DNA of 64,000 bases from NCBI GenBank assembly GCA_964387685.1, contig CAYLXK010000024.1:15442-79441 (forward strand), given 5' to 3'. This document shows, piece after piece, positions 26,884 to 34,591 of this stretch (position 1 is its first letter; each line of letters starts with the position of its first letter). The notes under the pieces are model-generated. The model was not told where the DNA came from. It ran no database searches and worked only from the letters and a program-made list of their open reading frames with translations. The translations under genes were made by a program, and so were the position numbers. The DNA comes from Bryobacter sp964387685. GTDB taxonomy: Bacteria > Acidobacteriota > Terriglobia > Bryobacterales > Bryobacteraceae.

Positions 26884-27543
26884 TCAGGCGATGCGGAGGG
26901 AAATCAGGTAATCGCAAAACTCGACGACGCCGGAGCCGCGCTTGGCCGAGGTCGGCCAAATGGAAACGTCGGGGCGGATGGCGCGGATGTTGAGTTCGGC
27001 GAGGGCTTGGTCGAATTCGCAGGCGGCGGCCAAGTCCATTTTGGTGAGAACGACCACGTCGGCACTATGGAAGAGCTTCGGATACTTCAAGGGTTTGTCT
27101 TCGCCTTCGGTGGCGCTGAGCAAAACGATACGCGCGGTTTCTCCCAGATCCCAGGCGGCGGGGCAGACCAGATTGCCGATGTTTTCAATAAAGAGGAAAT
27201 CAAGTTCGGAGAGGGACCAGCCTTCGAGGTGGCGCTCGACCATATCGGCTTCCAGATGGCAAAGGGTGTGCGTTTCAATCTGGCGGGCGGGGGCGCCGCT
27301 TTCGGCAAGACGGCGGGCATCGAGATCGGTTTCCAGGTCTCCAACCAGGGCGGCGGGGCGGAAGCCTTGGGTGCGGAGGTGAATAAGGACCTGCTTGAGG
27401 AGCGCTGTCTTACCGGTGCCGGGACTGGAGACCCAATTGAAGACCGTTAGGTGGGCGGCGCGGAAGCGTTGGCGGAGTTCGTGGGCCAGAGTATCGTTCT
27501 TGTGCAGAACGTTCTTGCGGATTTCCACGATGCGGGTGGTCAT
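26884..27543 (-). CDS. hypB: Hydrogenase nickel incorporation GTPase HypB
   Basis: GTPase that, with HypA, delivers Ni to the [NiFe] hydrogenase large subunit. P-loop NWVSSPGTGKTALL, switch/metal region LCHLEADMVERH (the Cys-His pair of the G-domain metal site) with another Cys in NLVCPAAWDLGE, and the guanine-specificity motif VVLTKMDL are all seen. It lacks the N-terminal His-rich or CxxCxxC extension, so it is the short type (219 residues) with no storage function. It follows hypA by 21 bases. Confidence 0.94.
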   Translation of the reverse strand: MTTRIVEIRKNVLHKNDTLAHELRQRFRAAHLTVFNWVSSPGTGKTALLKQVLIHLRTQGFRPAALVGDLETDLDARRLAESGAPARQIETHTLCHLEADMVERHLEGWSLSELDFLFIENIGNLVCPAAWDLGETARIVLLSATEGEDKPLKYPKLFHSADVVVLTKMDLAAACEFDQALAELNIRAIRPDVSIWPTSAKRGSGVVEFCDYLISLRIA

Positions 27544-27564
27544 AAATGAGGAGGAGCGGAGAGC

Positions 27565-27939
27565 TCAGGGGGCGGCGCCGCGGTCGTCTTCCACCTCCAT
27601 TGACTCTAACCTAATGTGCTCGCCGCTGCGCAGATCGGCGGTGGGCAGCCCGCAGAGCGGGCAACGGAAGGACTGCAAGCTCGCCAAGGGAGACGTGGCG
27701 TTACAGGCGCGGCAAAAGACGGTGACGGCTTCGGGTTCGATCAGCAAAGCGGCGCCTTCGAGCGGGGTGCCGGCCGCGGCGAGGGGAAAGCTGAAGCGCA
27801 GTGCGTCCCTTGAGACGCCGCAGAGATCTCCGGCGAGGACGGTGAGGGAGAGGACGCGCGGGGTGGCGTGGCCCTCGGCTGTGTTCAGAGCCTGTAGGGC
27901 TGAATCCACCAGGGCGTAGCTGACCGAGAGTTCATGCAT
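27565..27939 (-). CDS. hypA: Hydrogenase/urease nickel metallochaperone HypA
   Basis: Nickel metallochaperone of 124 residues. It starts MHELSVSYALVDSA; His2 and the N-terminal amine bind Ni. The structural Zn site is formed by CRAC and CPLC (about 75-95). ATG 27939 was chosen because the N-terminal MHE is essential; a longer frame extends upstream but is not family sequence. hypA is divergent from hypF across a 51-base gap, so both may share a control region. Confidence 0.94.
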   Translation of the reverse strand: MHELSVSYALVDSALQALNTAEGHATPRVLSLTVLAGDLCGVSRDALRFSFPLAAAGTPLEGAALLIEPEAVTVFCRACNATSPLASLQSFRCPLCGLPTADLRSGEHIRLESMEVEDDRGAAP

Positions 27940-27990
27940 CGAGCGCTTGTGGACTAGCTTATGCTGCCGGGGCTGAGCTAAGGTTTGGGG

Positions 27991-30261
27991 ATGAGCTCCG
28001 AAGGCGAGAGGCGGCACCGCTGGCGAATGCGCGTCAGGGGGGTGGTGCAGGGAGTGGGATTCCGGCCTTTCGTGGCGCGGCTTGCGGGGGAACTCGGGCT
28101 GGATGGCTGGGTGCGCAATCGGACCGGGGCGGTGGACCTAGAGGTGGAGGGAAGTCTTGCGGCACTGCGGCGCTTTCAGGAACGGATGGAGGAGGAAGCA
28201 CCGCCGGCGGCCACGATTGAGCATGTGGAGAGGGAGGACTGCAGCGTCACAGGAGCGCCGGGCTTTCAGATTGGCTCGAGCCTGGAAGGCGAGAGCCAGA
28301 GTGGCGGCCTGCCGGCGGACTTGTCGATGTGCGAGGAGTGCCGGCGAGAGCTGGGCGATCCAGGGGATCGCCGTTACGGTTATGCGTTTTTGAACTGCAC
28401 GGCGTGTGGGCCGCGTTATTCGATTGTGCGGGCCTTGCCCTATGACCGTGTGCGCACTTCGATGGACGTGTTTCCGCTTTGCCCGCGGTGCCGGGAGGAG
28501 TATGAAGACCCCCGGGATCGGCGCTACCATGCGGAGCCGATCGCTTGCCCGCAATGTGGTCCGCAACTGGAGTATGCCGGAACAGTGGAAAAGTCAGCAG
28601 GGACGGCGGTTGAACTGGCGGCGGAGGCGCTGCGGGCGGGCCAAACGGGAGCGATCCAAGGAATTGGCGGCTTTCATCTCGCGGTGAATGCGCGCGACGG
28701 AGCGGCGGTGGGACGGTTGCGGGAGCGCAAAGGGCGGGGCGAACAGCCTTTGGCTTTGATGGTGCGTGATCTGGCGACGGCGAGGGAGTTTGTGGAGCTG
28801 GATGAGCAGGCGGTGGGACTGCTAAAGGCGTCGAGTGCGCCGATTGTCCTGTTGCCCAAGAGGGGGCTGACGCAGGTGGGGGAGGCTCTGGCGCCGGGGA
28901 ACGGGTACCTGGGCGTGTTGCTTCCGTATAGCCCGATGCACTGGCTGCTGCTGCATCAGGAGGAAGACCTGGATGCCTTGGTGATGACGTCTGGCAATCG
29001 GCATGGGGAGCCGATGGCCACGAGTAGGCAGGAGGCGAGGGAGAAGCTGGGGGCGTTGGCGGATTTTTTTCTCACGCATAACCGGGAGATTGTGGCGGCG
29101 GCGGACGACTCTGTGGTGCGGCTGTATCGAGGGAGGGCGCTGGCGATCCGGCGGGGGCGGGGATATACCCCGCTGATGTTGCAGATTCCGGTGGAAGGGG
29201 GAACGGTGGTAGCGGCGGGGGCGGAACTGAAGGCGGCGGTGGGAGTGGCGAAAGGAGAGCGGGTGTGGCTGGGGCCGCACTTAGGGGATGTGGAGAATTT
29301 GGCGACCTTGGAGGCATTGGAGAAGAATGTGAATCACCTGAGCGGCTTGTTTCGGGTGGAGGCCGAAGCGGTGGTGCACGATGCGCATCCGGGCTACCTG
29401 TCGACGGAATGGGCCCAGCGCTATGCGGCCAAGAGGGGAATTGTGGCTTGGGGGGTGCAGCATCACCGGGCGCATGTTGCTTCCGTGCTGGCGGAGTATG
29501 GCGTGGGGCCGGAGGAGCGAGTGGTGGCGGCGGTCTTTGATGGGACGGGCTATGGGGACGACGGCGCGATCTGGGGTGGGGAGTTCTTTTGTGGACCGGT
29601 GGCGGCGCTGAAACGGCGAAGGCATTTGCCCTATGTGCTGCTGCCCGGGGGCGATGGGAGTGCCAGAAGGCCCGCGCTGGCCGCGGTGGCGCACTTGGCG
29701 GCGTGCGGAATCGACTGGGAGGATACGGCGGCCGGGCGAGGGCTGGGGGCGGTGGAGAAGAGTTTGCTTGCGCGGCAGATGGAGCGGGGATTCCATTGTC
29801 ATGCCACGTCGAGTATGGGAAGACTGTTCGATGCGGCGGCGAGCCTGCTGGGGGTGCGGCAGCGGATTCGGTACGAGGCGCAAGCGGCCATCGAGATGGA
29901 GGCCCGCGCGGCGGCCTGGGGCAGGGAGGAGAGCTACGGGGCGGGGTTGTGGCGACTGGACGAACTGTGGCGGGAGTTGTTGGACGATGGAGCGGAAATA
30001 GAAGCGCGGGCGCGGCGCTTTGGGGGATGCGTGACGCGCTGGACGATGGAGACTGTGACGAATTTGTGTGCCGGGGAGGGATCGGAGACGGTGGTGCTGG
30101 CGGGCGGGGTATTTCAGAACGTGTTGCTGCTGCAGGAGCTAACGCGAAAGCTGGAAATGGCGGGATTGCGGGTATTAGTGCCGCGCTGGTTGCCGCCCAA
30201 CGATGGAGGTCTGGCGCTAGGTCAGTTGTACCTGGCGGCAACCCAGTGCGGGCCACGCTAA
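27991..30261 (+). CDS. hypF: Carbamoyltransferase HypF
   Basis: Makes the carbamoyl adenylate from carbamoyl phosphate and passes the carbamoyl group to HypE; it is the source of the CN ligands of the Ni-Fe site. Domains in order are: acylphosphatase (RGVVQGVGFRPFVARLA), two zinc fingers (CEEC...CTAC and CPRC...CPQC), a YrdC-like domain (AIQGIGGFHLAVNARD) and a Kae1-like domain (WGVQHHRAHVASVLAEYG, VFDGTGYGDDGAIWGGE, LAGGVFQNVLL). It is 756 residues from ATG 27991, the normal length; a TTG at 27985 is less likely. The sigma-54 regulator gene follows after 9 bases. Confidence 0.95.
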   Translation: MSSEGERRHRWRMRVRGVVQGVGFRPFVARLAGELGLDGWVRNRTGAVDLEVEGSLAALRRFQERMEEEAPPAATIEHVEREDCSVTGAPGFQIGSSLEGESQSGGLPADLSMCEECRRELGDPGDRRYGYAFLNCTACGPRYSIVRALPYDRVRTSMDVFPLCPRCREEYEDPRDRRYHAEPIACPQCGPQLEYAGTVEKSAGTAVELAAEALRAGQTGAIQGIGGFHLAVNARDGAAVGRLRERKGRGEQPLALMVRDLATAREFVELDEQAVGLLKASSAPIVLLPKRGLTQVGEALAPGNGYLGVLLPYSPMHWLLLHQEEDLDALVMTSGNRHGEPMATSRQEAREKLGALADFFLTHNREIVAAADDSVVRLYRGRALAIRRGRGYTPLMLQIPVEGGTVVAAGAELKAAVGVAKGERVWLGPHLGDVENLATLEALEKNVNHLSGLFRVEAEAVVHDAHPGYLSTEWAQRYAAKRGIVAWGVQHHRAHVASVLAEYGVGPEERVVAAVFDGTGYGDDGAIWGGEFFCGPVAALKRRRHLPYVLLPGGDGSARRPALAAVAHLAACGIDWEDTAAGRGLGAVEKSLLARQMERGFHCHATSSMGRLFDAAASLLGVRQRIRYEAQAAIEMEARAAAWGREESYGAGLWRLDELWRELLDDGAEIEARARRFGGCVTRWTMETVTNLCAGEGSETVVLAGGVFQNVLLLQELTRKLEMAGLRVLVPRWLPPNDGGLALGQLYLAATQCGPR

Positions 30262-30270
30262 ACTTTCGAG

Positions 30271-31653
30271 GTGTCCTTGCCCCCGCAACTTTCGCTTGCC
30301 ATTGTGGACGATAACCTGGACAGCCTGGAGCTCATGCAGGAGGCACTGCACGAGGAAGGAATCGAGGTTCACTACTTCAGCGTGCCTGAAGAGGGGCTGG
30401 AGTTCATTCTGCAAAAGCGGCCGCAGATCGTTATGACGGACTTGGTGATGCCGCGCCTGGACGGTATGGCCATGCTGGATCGCATCATGGCGGTGGATCC
30501 GACGATCGATGTGATCCTGATGACCGCCTACTATTCGACGGAGTCCGCGGTGGAGGCGATCCGGAAGGGTGCGACAGACTATCTGGACAAGCCGATTTCC
30601 GTAGAGACGTTGCGCAAGAGGGTGGGCAATTTAGCGCGGATGCATCGGGCGAGATTGCGGGCGCTGGATCCGCAACAGAACTACCCAAATGGCCACGAGT
30701 TTGAAGGGATGATCGGCAATAGTCCGGAAATGTGGAAACTCTACGCGCAAATCCAGCGGGTGGCGCCGCATTTTCGGACGTTGCTGGTTCAGGGAGCGAC
30801 CGGGACCGGTAAGGAACTGGTGGCAAGAGCGCTACATCGTTTAAGCGGAGTGCGGGGAGAGCTGGTGGCGCTGAATTGCTCGGCGGTGGTGGAGACGTTG
30901 TTTGAGAGCGAGCTATTCGGGCACGTGAAGGGGGCCTTCACGGGAGCGACGGGAAACAAAACGGGCCTGTTTGAGCACGCGCACGAGGGTACCCTGTTTC
31001 TCGACGAGATTGGGGATATGCCGCTGGCGACGCAAGCCAAGCTGTTGCGCGCGGTGCAGCATCAGGAGGTGCAGGCCTTGGGGGCGCTAACGGCGCGGAA
31101 GGTGGAGGTGCGGGTGATTGCGGCCACGCACCGGGATCTGCGGGCGATGATTCTGGAAGGACGATTCCGCGAAGATTTGTTTTACCGTTTGGCGATGGTG
31201 GAGTTGCATGTGCCGAGCCTGCTGCAGCGCAACGGGGATGTGGAATTGCTGGCGCGTAGCCTGACGCGGAAGTGGGCTAAACAATATGGGCGGGAACTAC
31301 AGGGTTTGACGCCCCGAGCCATGACGGTGTTGAAGCGCCATTTGTGGCCGGGCAACGTGCGGGAACTGGAGAACGTAATTGGGCACGCGGCGATGATGAC
31401 GCGGGGGCCGCAAATTGATGTGGCGGATTTTCCGGGATATTTGATTCGGGGCGAGCCAGGAATGGGCGAAGGGAAGCGGCGCGCGGGGGCCGGGGAGGAC
31501 GCGGGCGGCCTGGCGGGTCTGGCGGAGCGGGAAAAGGAATTGCTGGTTGAGGCCTTGAATAAGAGCGGAGCCAACCAGAGCCGCGCGGCCCGGATTCTAC
31601 AGATTAGCCGGGATAAGCTGCGCTACCGGATGAAGAAGTACGACCTGGACTAG
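30271..31653 (+). CDS. NtrC-type sigma-54-dependent response regulator
   Basis: Transcription activator with receiver, AAA+ and Fis-type HTH domains (460 residues). The receiver has D57 in VMTDLVMPRLDG and Lys in YLDKPIS. The AAA+ domain has Walker A GATGTGKEL, the sigma-54 contact loop GAFTGA at 221-226 and Walker B LFLDEIGDM. The HTH is ANQSRAARILQISRDKLRYR. The tight spacing after hypF and a -24/-12 promoter before hyaA make it the likely hydrogenase activator (comparable to HoxA/HupR). No partner kinase is in the window. The start is GTG 30271. Confidence 0.92.
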   Translation: MSLPPQLSLAIVDDNLDSLELMQEALHEEGIEVHYFSVPEEGLEFILQKRPQIVMTDLVMPRLDGMAMLDRIMAVDPTIDVILMTAYYSTESAVEAIRKGATDYLDKPISVETLRKRVGNLARMHRARLRALDPQQNYPNGHEFEGMIGNSPEMWKLYAQIQRVAPHFRTLLVQGATGTGKELVARALHRLSGVRGELVALNCSAVVETLFESELFGHVKGAFTGATGNKTGLFEHAHEGTLFLDEIGDMPLATQAKLLRAVQHQEVQALGALTARKVEVRVIAATHRDLRAMILEGRFREDLFYRLAMVELHVPSLLQRNGDVELLARSLTRKWAKQYGRELQGLTPRAMTVLKRHLWPGNVRELENVIGHAAMMTRGPQIDVADFPGYLIRGEPGMGEGKRRAGAGEDAGGLAGLAEREKELLVEALNKSGANQSRAARILQISRDKLRYRMKKYDLD

Positions 31654-31692
31654 GGGGCCAGGCTAGGGGGGCGAGGCTAGGGGGGCGAGGTT
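31651..31692. repeat. Short tandem repeat between convergent genes
   Basis: Three near-identical 13-14-base units (TAGGGGGGCGAGGC type) run from the stop codon of the sigma-54 regulator to the stop codon of the convergent barrel gene. They supply TAG stops in the plus direction. Confidence 0.7.
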
Positions 31693-33607
31693 AACGGCCG
31701 AGGTGCAGGCCGACGGTAATTTGCTGCACGCCAAAGGCCTCGTATGCGAATAGGCTTTGGCCGTAAGAGATGTTACGCCATTCGGCCAGGAAGCCCAATT
31801 GGGAATGGAGGGGGATGCGCAGACGGCCCAAGGGTTGGTAGTAGCGGCTGGGGCGGCTGCCGGAGGAGCGAAAGACACTGCCGCCGAGCGTGAGGAGGCT
31901 GTGGCGGGGGAGGCGCAGGTCTGCGGCGAGAGTGCCGGTGTGTGCGTTGTCGCGGTAGAGGCTGCGCTCGGGATCGTAGCCGACGGGGTCAAGATAGGTG
32001 AGGTCGGAAAAGATGGTGGAGCGGGTGTAGTCCGCCATGACGGAGAAGGCTTTGCGGGTCCACTGGAGAGTGAGGTTGGATTGCTGGGAACGGAAATCGA
32101 GACCGACGCCCAGGGTGGGATTGGAGTTGTTGAGGCGCACGAAGCGGGAATTGAGCTGCCAGGAATCGGAAATCTGGTAGCGGGCGCGCAGGCGGAGTTG
32201 TTCAAAGTTTTGGAGGCTAGTGCGGAAGTAGGTTTGATCGCCGCGGCCGACTTCGGTTTCGGCATTGAAGGTGAGCTTAGTAGTGGGCCGGAAGACGAAG
32301 CCACCCAGGGCGGAATGGCGGCGAAGCGCGGCGCCTTCGAGGACGGGGCCGGGAGCGAGCGAGGCGCGGCGCACCTCGGAGTCTCCCCAGAGAAAGCGGT
32401 GGCCGCCAAAGAGGGTAAAGCGCTTGCTGAAGTCGTAGAAGACCTGGAGGCGCTGTTCGTTTTGCCGCCAGATGAGGCGGTCGTTGGAATTGACCGGAGG
32501 CAGCGAGCGCGCGTCTACGGTGCTCTGGAGGAAAAGCGAACCCGCGTTGTGGGTGCGTTCGATTTGCCAGGAATCGAGGACGCGCAGGCGCGCCAGGGGC
32601 CGGACTTCGAGGGTGAGGCCGCCGGCGGTCCTGGGCTGGCTGGCATAGCCGGTGGCGAGGGATTGTTGGCCGTTAACGAAACGCAAAGTGTCCAGGCGAA
32701 GGATCGTGCCTTGCGCGGACTCATTGAACGTGACTTCGGAGCGAGGGCGGGAATAGTAGAATTCGGCGCTGATGTCGAGCCAAGCGAGGGGAGAGAGGGT
32801 GAGGTCCGCGGAGGAGTAGATGTGCCCACCGTTCACGTCATAAAGCTGCGTGGCGCGGTCTATGAGGAGAGGGCGGCCGAAGTAAGTGGATTCTCGATTG
32901 CCGGTGTTGCGCAGGGTGTTAACGAGAGAGCTTTCATCGCGGAAGCGGGCGCCGCCTTGTTCGAGGGAGAGGTGGAGCTTTTCCAGTTCCAGGCGCAGGC
33001 CACCGCGTACGACGGTGTAGCCGTAATCGATGCGGCTGGCGGCGGGGTAGCTGTTTTCGTCGAGGACGAAGGGGCTGACGCCGGAGCCGAGGCCCGTATT
33101 CTGAGCGACGCCGAAGAAGGGGGTCCAGCGGCGGCCGGGAAGGAAGTCGAAGTCGGCGTTCCAGAAGCGCTGGCGGGTATCGGTGGCGCGCTGGTTGGTG
33201 GTGTAGGCCTCGGGGCCGAGCTTGGCGAGTTGGGGACTGGCGAAGGAAGGCAAGGCGTTGAAATAGGCGAGGTTGCGGTAACTGAAGGTGGCCCGGTAGA
33301 GGGCGGACTTTTCCGCATTTAACAGAAAGGTGTTAAGAGGGTCGCCCCAGTTGGCGCCATGGAGGCGCAGCTCATCGAGAAAGGCGAAGGAAGGGGGCTT
33401 GTAGGTGGTCTGGAACTGGAGCAGGCGAGGACCTTCGCCGAGATTGACGATGCTGCGATAAGTGTTAAAGCTGCCGTGCTGGCCGGCAAGGGCGCGGTAG
33501 CCGATGTCGCTGGAGGCTTGGAAGGGGGATTCCGCAGGCGTGGGGGCCGCGGCTGGCTCCTGGGGGTGCATCAGGACGGCAAGGAGGAGGGACGCGAGGA
33601 GTCTCAT
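31691..33607 (-). CDS. Outer-membrane beta-barrel, MtrB/PioB-like porin of a porin-cytochrome conduit
   Basis: Predicted outer-membrane barrel of 638 residues after a signal peptide (MRLLASLLLAVLMHP). It shows many alternating polar/aromatic strands, for example LRARYQISDSWQLNSRFVRL, GGLTLEVRPLARLRV and TLAADLRLPRHSLLTLGGS, with short turns. That is enough for 20 or more strands. Its ATG overlaps the stop of the decaheme gene by 4 bases (ATGA), the same order as mtrA-mtrB and pioA-pioB. The sequence alone would say only 'barrel'; the MtrB/PioB role rests on size and context. The N-terminal CxxC of Shewanella MtrB is absent. Its proposed job is to sheath the DmsE-type cytochrome across the outer membrane. 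Confidence 0.75.
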   Translation of the reverse strand: MRLLASLLLAVLMHPQEPAAAPTPAESPFQASSDIGYRALAGQHGSFNTYRSIVNLGEGPRLLQFQTTYKPPSFAFLDELRLHGANWGDPLNTFLLNAEKSALYRATFSYRNLAYFNALPSFASPQLAKLGPEAYTTNQRATDTRQRFWNADFDFLPGRRWTPFFGVAQNTGLGSGVSPFVLDENSYPAASRIDYGYTVVRGGLRLELEKLHLSLEQGGARFRDESSLVNTLRNTGNRESTYFGRPLLIDRATQLYDVNGGHIYSSADLTLSPLAWLDISAEFYYSRPRSEVTFNESAQGTILRLDTLRFVNGQQSLATGYASQPRTAGGLTLEVRPLARLRVLDSWQIERTHNAGSLFLQSTVDARSLPPVNSNDRLIWRQNEQRLQVFYDFSKRFTLFGGHRFLWGDSEVRRASLAPGPVLEGAALRRHSALGGFVFRPTTKLTFNAETEVGRGDQTYFRTSLQNFEQLRLRARYQISDSWQLNSRFVRLNNSNPTLGVGLDFRSQQSNLTLQWTRKAFSVMADYTRSTIFSDLTYLDPVGYDPERSLYRDNAHTGTLAADLRLPRHSLLTLGGSVFRSSGSRPSRYYQPLGRLRIPLHSQLGFLAEWRNISYGQSLFAYEAFGVQQITVGLHLGR

Positions 33608-34590
33608 CGCAAGAAGTCCCGGCTAATGTGAGAGCCATGCACCTTGGAGTGGCACACCGTGCAGTTTTGGTAGACGGGCAAGCGCAGGTCGTGAAAGCCG
33701 GTGGGAACGGTTCCAAGCGTGCCGGAGCGGTTAGAGAGGGCAGGGGTGTTGGCGTGGCATTCGAGACAGAGGTTGCTGACTTGGGCGCGATTCAGAAGGC
33801 GGGGATTGGCCGAGCCATGATTCTCGTGGCAAGCGGAGCAGCCTTCGAGGCGAATAGGGGCGTGCTCAAAGACGAAGGGACCGCGCTTGTCGGCGTGGCA
33901 CTTGAAGCAACCGGGTTCGGCGTTCGTGGTGCGGGCGGTAGTGTTAAGGCCGAAGGGCCGTGAAGTGCCGTGGGGATTGTGGCAATCGATGCAGGACATG
34001 GCGCCCGCGGGGACGGCGTGGCCATGGGGGCGCTGGAAGGAAGCCCAGGCGCTGGCGTGGCAGGTGGAACAGAGTTCATTGACGCGCGTGGCCCGGGAGG
34101 TAGGAAGAGCCAAGCGGCTCAGTGACGCGGGGGATTGAGGCGTGAAATCCCGAAAGAGGGGAACGGAGGAATCGTTTAAGGCATGGTGAACCGAGTGACA
34201 AGAGACGCAGGAGACTTGTACCTTGGCGTGGGAACCGCTGATGCGGCCGGCGTGGGTGGCCTGATTCTTGTGGCAGGACAAGCAGGAAGAGTCCGCCTCG
34301 CGGGGCGTGGCTTTGCTGTGATTGAGAATGAACTTGGCTTCGGCGGCTTCGCCGTGCTTTAAGCCCGGCCCGTGGCAGGATTCGCAGGACTGGCCTTTCC
34401 AGCCGCGGACGGTGTCCGTTTCCACTTTGCCGTGGCGAGATTTCAAGAAGGCCTTGCCGAGGTCCTCATGGCAAACCAGGCAGGCTTCGGTGCCGGCGTA
34501 GCCCTCTTTGTCCGTGCGCGCTTTTTTGGGCGCAGCGAAGGTGGCGGCAGCCAGCACAAAGAAAATCGCCGAGGCGACCAGGGGCCGCAT
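33604..34590 (-). CDS. DmsE/MtrA-family periplasmic decaheme cytochrome c
   Basis: Periplasmic multiheme cytochrome of 328 residues with exactly ten CxxCH motifs (CLVCH, CESCH, CLSCH, CVSCH, CSTCH, CIDCH, CFKCH, CSACH, CLECH, CTVCH) between about residues 37 and 312. A signal peptide ends near FAAPK. The segment GCSACHENHGSANPRLL and VSNLCLECH matches the DmsE/MtrA family, which carries electrons through the barrel of an outer-membrane porin. It lies 1 base after the stop of the upstream OmcA/MtrC gene and overlaps the barrel gene by 4 bases, so translation is coupled throughout. Confidence 0.92.
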   Translation of the reverse strand: MRPLVASAIFFVLAAATFAAPKKARTDKEGYAGTEACLVCHEDLGKAFLKSRHGKVETDTVRGWKGQSCESCHGPGLKHGEAAEAKFILNHSKATPREADSSCLSCHKNQATHAGRISGSHAKVQVSCVSCHSVHHALNDSSVPLFRDFTPQSPASLSRLALPTSRATRVNELCSTCHASAWASFQRPHGHAVPAGAMSCIDCHNPHGTSRPFGLNTTARTTNAEPGCFKCHADKRGPFVFEHAPIRLEGCSACHENHGSANPRLLNRAQVSNLCLECHANTPALSNRSGTLGTVPTGFHDLRLPVYQNCTVCHSKVHGSHISRDFLR

Positions 34591-34591
34591 G

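Noticed and set aside
29072..30256. A 394-codon Pro-rich minus-strand frame inside hypF
   Set aside because: Composition is typical of a GC-rich antisense frame, and hypF is complete on the plus strand.
31757..33322. A 521-codon open frame on the plus strand opposite the barrel gene
   Set aside because: It is Gly/Ala/Glu-rich with no family motif. The minus-strand frame has a signal peptide, barrel-like strands and an overlap with the decaheme gene.
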